64,000 bases of DNA from assembly GCA_008123405.1 (NCBI GenBank), contig VSSA01000009.1, forward strand, positions 62,001 to 126,000, given 5' to 3'. The position numbers were made by a program, and so were the translations under genes. This document shows positions 7,646 through 15,210 of this stretch, piece after piece; within the stretch, counting starts at the first letter, position 1; every line of letters starts with the position of its first letter. A model generated the notes under the pieces. The model made no database searches and was not told where the DNA came from. It was given only the letters and a program-made list of their open reading frames with translations. The stretch is from Nocardioides sp. BGMRC 2183 (GTDB taxonomy: Bacteria; Actinomycetota; Actinomycetes; Propionibacteriales; Nocardioidaceae).

Positions 7646-9112
7646 GTGTCCGCTCCCGTCCCCCCGCCGCTGCGCCCCGGTGACCAACTGGGTCCGTACC
7701 GGATCAACGAGCAGATCGGCCAGGGCGGGATGGGCACGGTCTTCGAGGCCGTCGACGTCGGGCTGAACCGTCGCCTCGCCCTGAAGGTGATCACCCCGAA
7801 CGTCGCCGGCGACCCGCTCTTCCGGGCCCGCTTCACCCAGGAGGCACAGGCTCAGGCGTCGTTGGACTCGCCGCACGTGGTGCAGGTCTTCGCCTACGGC
7901 GAGGTCGACGGGCGTCTCTACATCGCCTCCCAGCTGATCCCCGACGGTGATCTCGGGTCGATGCTGCGGACGTACGGCGCGCCGCCGCCGCGGATCGCGC
8001 TGTCGATCATCGCCCAGATCGCCGACGGTCTCGCCGAGGCCCATCGGGCGGGCCTGGTGCACCGCGACATCAAGCCCGCCAACGTCCTGCTGCGGCACCG
8101 CGGCGACAGCGTCTCGGCCTACCTCGGAGACTTTGGCATCGCGCGTCGGGTGGACGGCGTCAGTGGCCTGACCACCGACGGGTTCACCGTCGGCACGCCG
8201 AGCTATATGGCGCCCGAGCTGCACACCGGCGGCGCCCCGGGACCCCTCAGCGACCTGTACTCGCTCGGCTGCCTGCTGTGGGCGTGCCTGGTCGGGAGCG
8301 CGCCCTACCAGGGCACCACCGACTACCAGGTCGTCACCGCCCACGTCAGCGCGCCGGTGCCACAGCTCCAGGTGGTCGGTCCGTTCGAGCGGGAGGCGAA
8401 CCGGATCCTGGCCACGGTGCTGGCCAAGGATCCCGCCCAGCGCTACCAGAGCGCTGCCGCCCTGCGTGACGACCTGCGGGCCCTGGAGCACCACCTCCCG
8501 GCCCCCGCCCACGTCCGCCCCGGCTTCGGTACGACGACCGCCGGCCCGTCCGTCGCAGCGCCCACCGTCGGTCAGTCGCACGTCGCCTATGGCGCTGGGG
8601 GCTACGGCGCTGGGGGCTATGGCGCTGGTCGTCGTACCGGGTCGCGGGTGGGGTGGATCGTTGCCGCCGTGGTGGCCGCGGTGTTGCTGCTCGGCGGTGG
8701 TGCGGCCGCGGTGGTCGCCCTCGCCGGCGACGACGGTGACGATCGGGGAGCGTCGGGCGGCGAGGAGTCGTCGGCCACCAGCGAGGACCCCTCCGACGAC
8801 CCGACCGCGTCGTCCAGTGGCGCCGCCACCGATGACACCGACGCCCCCGCCCCGGGCGGCGACGAGCAGACCGCGATCGACAACATCTCCGCCGCCCTGG
8901 CCGAGGACCCCGAGATCGATCGGCAGACAGCGACCTGCGTCGCCACCGAACTGGTCAACTCACGCGGTGTCGACGGACTCCAGGAGGCGGGCTTCATCGA
9001 CGAGGACCTCCAGGTCGTCACCGACGGCAGCGGCATGCCCGACCCCGACCTCCTCTCCGAGGTCTTCACCCTCGCCTTCAACTGCGTCCTGGACTCCGCC
9101 GATCTCGGCTGA
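7646..9112 (+). CDS. Transmembrane serine/threonine protein kinase (PknB family)
   Basis: 488 aa. The cytoplasmic kinase domain spans about 16-285: glycine loop GQGGMG (25-30), catalytic Lys in ALKV (K47), HRDIKPAN near 138, DFG near 161 and a GTPSYMAPE activation segment near 187. A linker with three YGAGG-type repeats precedes the transmembrane helix at about 336-358. The exported part (about 360-488) is Ser/Asp/Glu-rich and then a small helical domain with two cysteines; no PASTA repeats are seen. GTG 7646 begins VSAPVPPP. The stop codon at 9110-9112 lies inside a copy of the dispersed 32-bp repeat. Confidence 0.93.
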   Translation: MSAPVPPPLRPGDQLGPYRINEQIGQGGMGTVFEAVDVGLNRRLALKVITPNVAGDPLFRARFTQEAQAQASLDSPHVVQVFAYGEVDGRLYIASQLIPDGDLGSMLRTYGAPPPRIALSIIAQIADGLAEAHRAGLVHRDIKPANVLLRHRGDSVSAYLGDFGIARRVDGVSGLTTDGFTVGTPSYMAPELHTGGAPGPLSDLYSLGCLLWACLVGSAPYQGTTDYQVVTAHVSAPVPQLQVVGPFEREANRILATVLAKDPAQRYQSAAALRDDLRALEHHLPAPAHVRPGFGTTTAGPSVAAPTVGQSHVAYGAGGYGAGGYGAGRRTGSRVGWIVAAVVAAVLLLGGGAAAVVALAGDDGDDRGASGGEESSATSEDPSDDPTASSSGAATDDTDAPAPGGDEQTAIDNISAALAEDPEIDRQTATCVATELVNSRGVDGLQEAGFIDEDLQVVTDGSGMPDPDLLSEVFTLAFNCVLDSADLG

Positions 9113-9179
9113 CCCGGCTCAAGTGCACACGCGGATCGCGCTGACCCGGCTCAAACGCAGGCATTTGAGCCGGGTCAGC
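9108..9179. repeat. 32-bp repeat locus with hairpin between convergent genes
   Basis: Two direct copies of the TGACCCGGCTCAA element start at 9108 and 9140 (32-bp period). An inverted copy follows at 9162-9179. The second and third pair as a perfect 16-bp stem, GCTGACCCGGCTCAAA (9140-9155) with 9164-9179, around an 8-base loop. The kinase stop TGA (9110-9112) is inside the first copy and the stop of the opposing gene (9175-9177, complement) is inside the inverted copy. The hairpin could terminate transcription from both sides. Confidence 0.9.
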
Positions 9180-10731
9180 GAGCGTCGACGACCCGGATGA
9201 GGCCGGCGATGGTGGCGAGGTAGGCGGCGCCGTCGGGGCCGAGGTAGATGGAGGCGTAGTGGTTGTTCCACTGGATGCCGGTGCCGGTCAGCTTGCTCCA
9301 GGCGGACTTGCCGGTGCGGATGTCGATCGCGGTCAGGTACCAGGCGTCGATGCCGTCCTTGCGGGCCGGCTTGGTGTAGGCGTAGACCAGTCCGTTGCCG
9401 AGCGAGGCCTTGGGTACCGAGGTGGGGGCGACCGCGTCGTTGGTCCAGGCGACGCGGCACTTCTTGCCGATCATCACCCGGGCGATGCCGGGGGTGGTGC
9501 TCCGGCCGAACAAGGTGGCGCCGATGCCGCTGTAGCCGTAGTTGTTCTCGATGATCACCGACCGCCCGGCGGCCACCAGGCTGTTCTCGGTGGTCCCCGC
9601 GTTCCGTCCCAGCACCGGCACCGTGCAGTGGCGGCGGTGCTGCACGCCGCGCCGCCGGTCGAAGGCGACGATCCGGGTCCGTGGCTCGGCGTTGTCCGCG
9701 ATCACCACCCACCGCTTGCCGATGAGGGTGGGAGTGGTGCCCGAACCCTGGGAGAGCATCCCCGGTTTGGTGGTGCCGCCCCGGTCGTAGCGCTGGCGCC
9801 AGGTCACGGCGGGCCTGTCGCCCCGGTCGGCATCGAGGCGATACAGGGCGTGGGTGGTGACGACGTAGATGCCGTCGGTCTCGTCCCCGGAGACGGAGTT
9901 GAACACCCCCTCGCCAGCCGGCAACCGGTGCGTGCGGACCTTTCCGGTGGCGCGGTCGAGAGTGCCGACGACGCCCTGCTGGGTGAACCACCACAACCGG
10001 CCGCTCCAGTCGACGGTGGTCGCGACCAGGCAGTCGTCCTCCGGCATGTGGCGCGTCAGGTCCCAACTGCGGCCCTTGCTGAGGGCACCGTCGTCGGCGA
10101 CCTTCACCTCGGCGATACCGCCGGCGACCGTGGTGGCGTAGGCCCGGTCGCGCTGGTCGAGGAAGAAGTAGGTCCCGCCGCAGATGTCGGTCAGCGGGTT
10201 CTTGCCGGACAGCAGATCGCGGGAGGAGAGCTGCAGCTCGTCGATCGCCTTCAGAGTGTCGGGGTCGATCACCATCATCGTGAAGCCTTCGATCCCGCCG
10301 CACAGCCCGACCATCCGATCGTGGGAGTCGAACGCGATGGTGGCGCACTCGCGGATGCCGTAGCTGGCGCTGGTCACCTCGAGGTCGTTGCCGACCGGGC
10401 CGCTGACGTCGTACGCGTCCGTGCTGTAGGGGTCGTTGTGCATGCTGCTGGCGCCGTTGGGTGCCAGGTACGGATTCTGCGGCACCGGCGGTGCGGGCAG
10501 CCTCCGCGGCGTCACCGCCGATCCCTGGAAGTCCGGCACCAACAGGTCGGTGGGCAGCGAGGGGATCGGCAGGCCAGGGACGTGCGGCAGCGTCGGCAGC
10601 CCGGGGAGATCGAGCCCGCCGGTGTCGGTCGTGCCGGCATCGTCGGCGACCGCGGTGGTCGGCAGGGTGGTGAGCAGCAGGGTCAACGCGGTGGCAGCAC
10701 CAGTGGCCAGCGCGGAGGGGAGCAGGCGCAT
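9175..10731 (-). CDS. Secreted beta-propeller-like protein under a KstR-type operator
   Basis: 518 aa. A signal peptide is clear (MRLLPSALATGAATALTLLL, then cleavage near TTAVA-DD). The mature protein has a Pro/Leu-rich N-terminal segment, then repeated blades of the PQQ/quinoprotein type, with phrases such as DRATGKVRTHRL, DPDTLKAIDELQL and DIRTGKSAWSKL spaced along the chain, and seven or more cysteines. No catalytic motif is obvious. ATG 10731 is six bases after TATATT (complement of 10738-10743), so the transcript is probably leaderless, and a KstR-like palindrome overlaps this promoter. This suggests a role when steroids are degraded, for example substrate handling outside the cell; that role is inferred from the operator only. 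Confidence 0.75.
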   Translation of the reverse strand: MRLLPSALATGAATALTLLLTTLPTTAVADDAGTTDTGGLDLPGLPTLPHVPGLPIPSLPTDLLVPDFQGSAVTPRRLPAPPVPQNPYLAPNGASSMHNDPYSTDAYDVSGPVGNDLEVTSASYGIRECATIAFDSHDRMVGLCGGIEGFTMMVIDPDTLKAIDELQLSSRDLLSGKNPLTDICGGTYFFLDQRDRAYATTVAGGIAEVKVADDGALSKGRSWDLTRHMPEDDCLVATTVDWSGRLWWFTQQGVVGTLDRATGKVRTHRLPAGEGVFNSVSGDETDGIYVVTTHALYRLDADRGDRPAVTWRQRYDRGGTTKPGMLSQGSGTTPTLIGKRWVVIADNAEPRTRIVAFDRRRGVQHRRHCTVPVLGRNAGTTENSLVAAGRSVIIENNYGYSGIGATLFGRSTTPGIARVMIGKKCRVAWTNDAVAPTSVPKASLGNGLVYAYTKPARKDGIDAWYLTAIDIRTGKSAWSKLTGTGIQWNNHYASIYLGPDGAAYLATIAGLIRVVDAR

Positions 10732-10741
10732 TCGGCGAATA

Positions 10742-10755
10742 TAGAACGTGTTTCA
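10742..10755. promoter_or_regulatory. KstR-type operator
   Basis: TAGAACGTGTTTCA matches the actinobacterial KstR consensus TNNAACNNGTTNNA at every defined position. It overlaps the -10 box (10738-10743) of the secreted propeller gene transcribed leftwards, so repressor binding would block RNA polymerase. KstR is the TetR-family repressor of cholesterol ring catabolism genes, released by a steroid-derived CoA thioester. Confidence 0.7.
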
Positions 10756-10793
10756 GTTTCTTGGGAAGGGGCTTCGCTCGCGGTGCGCCGAGG

Positions 10794-12275
10794 TCACTCT
10801 GTCGGTGGCGTGGTGTCGGAGAGGAGCCAGTCGGCGAAGAATGCGTCGAGTTCCTCACCGGTCTGTTCTTCGATCCAGGCCAGGTACTCGTATCGGTCGG
10901 AGATGTCGTTCTCCTGGCTCTCCGGCCAGTCGCGCAGCAGCGCGAAGAACGGGTCGTCGCCGAGCTCTTCGCGCAGCTCCTGCCACATCAGCGCTGGTCC
11001 GTAGTAGACGTTGAGGTCGACGAACCGATCGGGATCGTAGGCGCCGGGAGGGCCGGCCGCCGCGCGCGCTGCTGCCTCGGCGTCGCGCCACTGGTCGAGC
11101 TTCTCCTCGATCCCGATGCCCTCCTGCTCGGCCTCCCACATCGCCTGCAGATAGGTCGCCATGCCCTCGTTCATCCACACCTCCGACCAGTCCGACGGGG
11201 TCACCGAGTCGCCGTACCAGTGGTGGGCGAGCTCGTGCACGATCACCGGTGAGGAGAGCGAGTAGGGCGTGTCGCCGAGGGTGACCATGGTCTGGGTCTC
11301 CATCCCGACCGACGAGTCGCCGGCGACGACGATGCCGAACGTCTCGAACGGGTACGGACCGAGGATCTCCTCGACCCACCCCATCGCCTCGGCGGTGACC
11401 GCGGTGTCGCCGGGCAGCGGCGGCCCATCGGCCGGCGCCCAGACCTGGATCGGCACCCCCGAGGGTCCCGTCTGCCCGGTCACCTGGAAGTCGTCGAACG
11501 CCACCGTGACCAGGTACGACGACGCCGGCTCGGCCAGGTGCCACTCGGTCGTACGACGCTGGCCCTGCCCCCGGCTCGCTGTGTTCTCACCGTTGGCCAC
11601 CCCGGTCAGGCCGGCGCCGGAGGTGAGGGTGAAGTCGTAGAGCGCCTTGTCCGAAGGGTGGTCGTTGACGGCGTACCAGGTGAAGGCTCCGAAGGGCTCC
11701 TGGAGCATCCAGGTGCTGCCATCGTCGTCGGTGATCCAGCCGACGCCGTCGGAGAAGCTGCTCAGGTCGTTGGGCGCCTTCGCCGGTCGCGGGGAGCCGG
11801 CGTAGTCGATCCGGACGGCGTGCACGTCCCCGGCGGTGACCGGGATGTCCAGGACCAGGTCGTTGCCCCGGTGGGTGAAGGCGACGCTGTCTCCGTCGAG
11901 GGTCAGGTCGGCGACGTCGAGCGCGTCGCTGAGGTCCAGCGGGATGCTCGCGGCGTCGGTGGCGGCGCGGAAGGTCAGCGTCTCGATCGCCTCCAAGCGA
12001 CCGCGTCCGGGAGCCCAGGTCAGATCCAGGTCGTAGTGGAGCGCATCCACCACATCGTTGCCGTGCTCGGGATAGACCGAGTCGGTGCGGGGGAGGCTGA
12101 CCGCCTCGCGCAGGTCGTCGGGGACCTGCGCGACCGGGGCGTCCGGCCGCACCGGCGGCGGTCCGGTCCGTTCGCCCAGCGGACTCGCCTCCGATCCGTC
12201 ACCTTCGCCGGAGCATCCGGACAGCACCAGGCAGAGCGCGGCGACAGCGACGACGAGTGCCGAGCCTCGATCCAC
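10794..12275 (-). CDS. M1-family metallopeptidase lipoprotein
   Basis: 493 aa. A zinc aminopeptidase-like enzyme exported as a lipoprotein: the N-terminus VDRGSALVVAVAALCLVLSGC ends in a lipobox (LSGC) near residue 21. The gluzincin site is HELAHHWYGD near residue 345, with the third ligand in NEGMAT about 19 residues on. Upstream, GMETQTMV corresponds to the GAMEN substrate loop of M1 enzymes, here with Val-Gly-Met-Glu. The length matches the short bacterial M1 form without the ERAP C-terminal domain. GTG 12275 is preceded by GAAAGGGA. It is divergent from the next gene with a 157-bp shared promoter region. Confidence 0.88.
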   Translation of the reverse strand: MDRGSALVVAVAALCLVLSGCSGEGDGSEASPLGERTGPPPVRPDAPVAQVPDDLREAVSLPRTDSVYPEHGNDVVDALHYDLDLTWAPGRGRLEAIETLTFRAATDAASIPLDLSDALDVADLTLDGDSVAFTHRGNDLVLDIPVTAGDVHAVRIDYAGSPRPAKAPNDLSSFSDGVGWITDDDGSTWMLQEPFGAFTWYAVNDHPSDKALYDFTLTSGAGLTGVANGENTASRGQGQRRTTEWHLAEPASSYLVTVAFDDFQVTGQTGPSGVPIQVWAPADGPPLPGDTAVTAEAMGWVEEILGPYPFETFGIVVAGDSSVGMETQTMVTLGDTPYSLSSPVIVHELAHHWYGDSVTPSDWSEVWMNEGMATYLQAMWEAEQEGIGIEEKLDQWRDAEAAARAAAGPPGAYDPDRFVDLNVYYGPALMWQELREELGDDPFFALLRDWPESQENDISDRYEYLAWIEEQTGEELDAFFADWLLSDTTPPTE

Positions 12276-12432
12276 GACGCATCCCTTTCTCCCGACGACC
12301 TCCGAGGTCCATGATGAGCCACCCGTCCGACACGACCCGGCCACCCCGATCGGAACCTCGCGCCGTCTTCGTCGTTGGGCGGACAGGGAGCTCGACGCGA
12401 ACTCGGCGTGGAGCCAGGCCGCAGGGAGCGGG

Positions 12433-15033
12433 ATGAGCACACGGGAGCACACGGGAAGCACGGCTGCTGCAGGGGAGCGGCACGGCCGGACAGCGGTACG
12501 GATCGGGACGGCGCTGGCACTCGCTGCCGGTGTGCTCGTAGTGGTCACCACGGTGCCCACCACCGGGACCGGACGCACCGTCGATCTGGTCCAGGCCAAC
12601 GAGGCGGCCAAGGCCGCCCGGGGCCTGCCGCACGTCGATCCGCCGTGGATCGGGCCGCACCGGCACGACGATCCGGCGACCAAGAACCTGGTCTCCCGGG
12701 GCGAGACGGTCGGTGAGGAGGCGGCCGACCCCACCACCGCCGCGCAGCGTCGTCGTGCGGTGGCCTACGTCGACCGGGTGCGGGCCCTGCCCGACCCGCG
12801 GCTGCGCACCACGCTGGTGCGCGAGCCGCGGCGCGAGGTGCCCCAGGACCGCTACGCGATGGCCGACGGCTGCTACACGCTGCAGGCGCCGTCCGGGACC
12901 TATGTCGTCCGCGACGGCAGCGAGGTCGCGGTGGCCCCGGTGCCGGCCCGGCGCGCCGCCCCGTTCTTCTTCAAGGCCACCCGGCTCGGCGGCTATCTGC
13001 TGCACACTGCTGATGGCGAGCTCGCCGGTCGAGGGTCGCAGGCGCGCATCGCGGCCCAGCCGAGCGCCGCCGCCGACTGGACGGTACGACGCCAGGCGGG
13101 CCGGTTCGTCCTGCAGCTCCCCGACGGCGCCCTGCGCGCATCGGCTGGCGCGCTAGGGCTCGCGGCGACGCCGACCCGCTTCGCGCTGCGTCGTACCTCC
13201 GGGTGCGCGGGCTATCCCGAGGCGCAGGTCAACGTGGCCGGGCGGCCGCACGCCGGGACCACCGACTTCCAGGAGGTACGTGGCTACGTCGACGCGCACA
13301 CCCACGGGATGGCGTTCGAGTTCCTCGGCGGCAAGGTGCACTGCGGTCGTCCGTGGCACAGCTATGGCGCGCCGTACGCGCTGAAGGACTGCCCGGACCA
13401 CACCCTCACCGGTGGCAACGGAGCGCTGCTGGAGGCGGTGTTGTCCGGCATCCCGCGACACGACCCGGTCGGCTGGCCCACCTTCAAGGACTGGCCCGCG
13501 CCGGAGTCCCTGACCCATGAGGGCACGTACTGGAAGTGGCTGGAGCGCTCCTGGCGCGGCGGTCAACGGCTCTTCGTGAACCTGCTGGTGGAGAACAACC
13601 AGCTCTGCCAGATCTATCCGTTGAAGCGGAACTCGTGCGACGACATGGACTCGATCCGGCTCCAGGCTCGCGACATGTATGCGATGCAGGACTACATCGA
13701 CGCCCAGTACGGCGGCCCCGGCAAGGGCTTCTACCGGATCGTCACCGACCCGTACCAGGCCCGTCGGGTGATCAATGCCGGGAAGATGGCGGTGGTGATG
13801 GGGGTGGAGACCTCGATCCCGTTCGGCTGCACGTTCAAGAACATCGCCGGCCGCGACATCCCGGCGTGTGACGCAGCGGAGATCGACTCCTCCCTCGACG
13901 AGCTGCATCGGATGGGCGTGCGACAGATGGAGCTGGTCAACAAGTTCGACAACGCCCTGGCCGGCGTGGCCGGAGACGCGGGTGCGACCGGCGTCGTCGT
14001 CAACCTGGCGAACTTCCTGGAGACCGGCTCGTTCTGGCGGATGGAGCACTGCGAGCCCGCCGACGGTGAGAGCGCGGACCGGACCCAGGTGGGGCTGCCC
14101 GATATCAGCGCCGGTCAGCAGGATGCGCTGTTCGGCGCGATCGGCAAGCTCTTCGGCGACCTGCTGCCGGCGCTGCCGCTGTATGGCACCCCGCTGCACT
14201 GCAACAAACGCGGTCTGACCGATCTGGGCGTGCACACCATCGGCTCGCTGGCCGACCGCCGGATCATCTTCGATCCCGATCACCTCAGCGTGAAGGCACG
14301 CAAGGCGTCGATGGACGTGATCGACGACCTCGACTACCCGGGCGTCATCTCCAGCCACTCCTGGTCCACCCCGGACACCTATCCGCGGATCTACGCAGGC
14401 GGTGGCTTCATCACCCCCTACGCAGGGGACTCGACGGGTTTCGTGGAGAAGTGGCGGCGCCACCAGGAGTGGGCCGACCCGCACTACTACTTCGGCTTCG
14501 GCTTCGGCGCCGACATCAACGGTCTGGGCGCGCAGGGCAACCCGCGCGGTGCCGACGTACCGAACCCGGTGACCTATCCGTTCACCGGGTTGAACGGGGT
14601 GCGGATCTCTCAGCAGAAGGCAGGCCAGCGGACCTGGGACATCAACGTCGACGGGGTCGCGCAGTATGGCCTCTACCCGGACTGGATCGAGGACCTTCGG
14701 CGGATCGCCGAGTCCGACCGCCGCGGCGACGGCGCCAAGATCGTTGACGACATGGCCCGCGGCGCCGAGGCCTACCTGCAGATGTGGGAGCGCACGTACG
14801 GCGTCGCGCCTGACTCCTGCCGCAACCCCGACCGGCGACGGCGACCGTCGGTGATCCGCCAACGGGTGCGTCCCGGGATGACCGACGAGCAGGTGCTGCG
14901 TGCCGTCGGGCAACCCTGGCAGCGGCTCGGTACGACGTACACGATCTGTGCGCGGACGAAGAAGAAGGCCCGAGTGCCGATGAAGATTCGGTTCAGCGCC
15001 GCGGGGCGTGTGGTGCAGGTCACCGGCGCCTGA
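12433..15033 (+). CDS. Large secreted amidohydrolase-like protein
   Basis: 866 aa. The N-terminus has a basic stretch and a hydrophobic segment (about 25-45), so it is exported or membrane-anchored. Residues about 110-260 look like a beta-rich domain. The core has metal-dependent hydrolase features: YVDAHTHG near 285, then E in MGVETSIP (about 457), DELHRMGVRQMELVNKFDN, FDPDHLSV and ISSHSW near 640, in the order of metal ligands in TIM-barrel amidohydrolases or M19-type dipeptidases. The last 60 residues (PGMTDEQVLRAVGQPW) resemble an SmpA/OmlA module. ATG 12433 follows AGGGAGCGGG. Substrate unknown; the combination of domains is not one I can name. Confidence 0.75.
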   Translation: MSTREHTGSTAAAGERHGRTAVRIGTALALAAGVLVVVTTVPTTGTGRTVDLVQANEAAKAARGLPHVDPPWIGPHRHDDPATKNLVSRGETVGEEAADPTTAAQRRRAVAYVDRVRALPDPRLRTTLVREPRREVPQDRYAMADGCYTLQAPSGTYVVRDGSEVAVAPVPARRAAPFFFKATRLGGYLLHTADGELAGRGSQARIAAQPSAAADWTVRRQAGRFVLQLPDGALRASAGALGLAATPTRFALRRTSGCAGYPEAQVNVAGRPHAGTTDFQEVRGYVDAHTHGMAFEFLGGKVHCGRPWHSYGAPYALKDCPDHTLTGGNGALLEAVLSGIPRHDPVGWPTFKDWPAPESLTHEGTYWKWLERSWRGGQRLFVNLLVENNQLCQIYPLKRNSCDDMDSIRLQARDMYAMQDYIDAQYGGPGKGFYRIVTDPYQARRVINAGKMAVVMGVETSIPFGCTFKNIAGRDIPACDAAEIDSSLDELHRMGVRQMELVNKFDNALAGVAGDAGATGVVVNLANFLETGSFWRMEHCEPADGESADRTQVGLPDISAGQQDALFGAIGKLFGDLLPALPLYGTPLHCNKRGLTDLGVHTIGSLADRRIIFDPDHLSVKARKASMDVIDDLDYPGVISSHSWSTPDTYPRIYAGGGFITPYAGDSTGFVEKWRRHQEWADPHYYFGFGFGADINGLGAQGNPRGADVPNPVTYPFTGLNGVRISQQKAGQRTWDINVDGVAQYGLYPDWIEDLRRIAESDRRGDGAKIVDDMARGAEAYLQMWERTYGVAPDSCRNPDRRRRPSVIRQRVRPGMTDEQVLRAVGQPWQRLGTTYTICARTKKKARVPMKIRFSAAGRVVQVTGA

Positions 15034-15063
15034 CGGACGGCGTGGACACGCGACGATCGGGAA

Positions 15064-15079
15064 GTTACCTGCGGGTAGT
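15064..15079. promoter_or_regulatory. Candidate operator shared with fadE5 (GTTACC-type)
   Basis: GTTACCTGCGGGTAGT is an imperfect palindrome (TTACC-N4-GGTAG). With its left flank it reads GAAGTTACC, the same nine bases that precede fadE5 at 44795-44803, where the full site is GTTACCGACGAGTAGG. The site lies about 130 bp before the Fe-S reductase gene. The two sites agree at 12 of 16 positions. I cannot name the regulator; a TetR-type lipid regulator is the natural guess. Confidence 0.5.
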
Positions 15080-15210
15080 GTCGGCGACGGACCGCGCGGA
15101 GACGGCCGTGGTGTTAGGTCAGCCTTCGCAGACCCAGGGGGCGTTGCCGCCGTAGGCTTCGCCCCGCGTGCAGTCTGTGCGCACCCTGACGACGAGGAGC
15201 CGTTGGAACC

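Noticed and set aside
5867-8581. Long minus-strand frame opposite E2 and the kinase
   Set aside because: Shadow of two genes with clear domain motifs; no recognisable domain or start context of its own.
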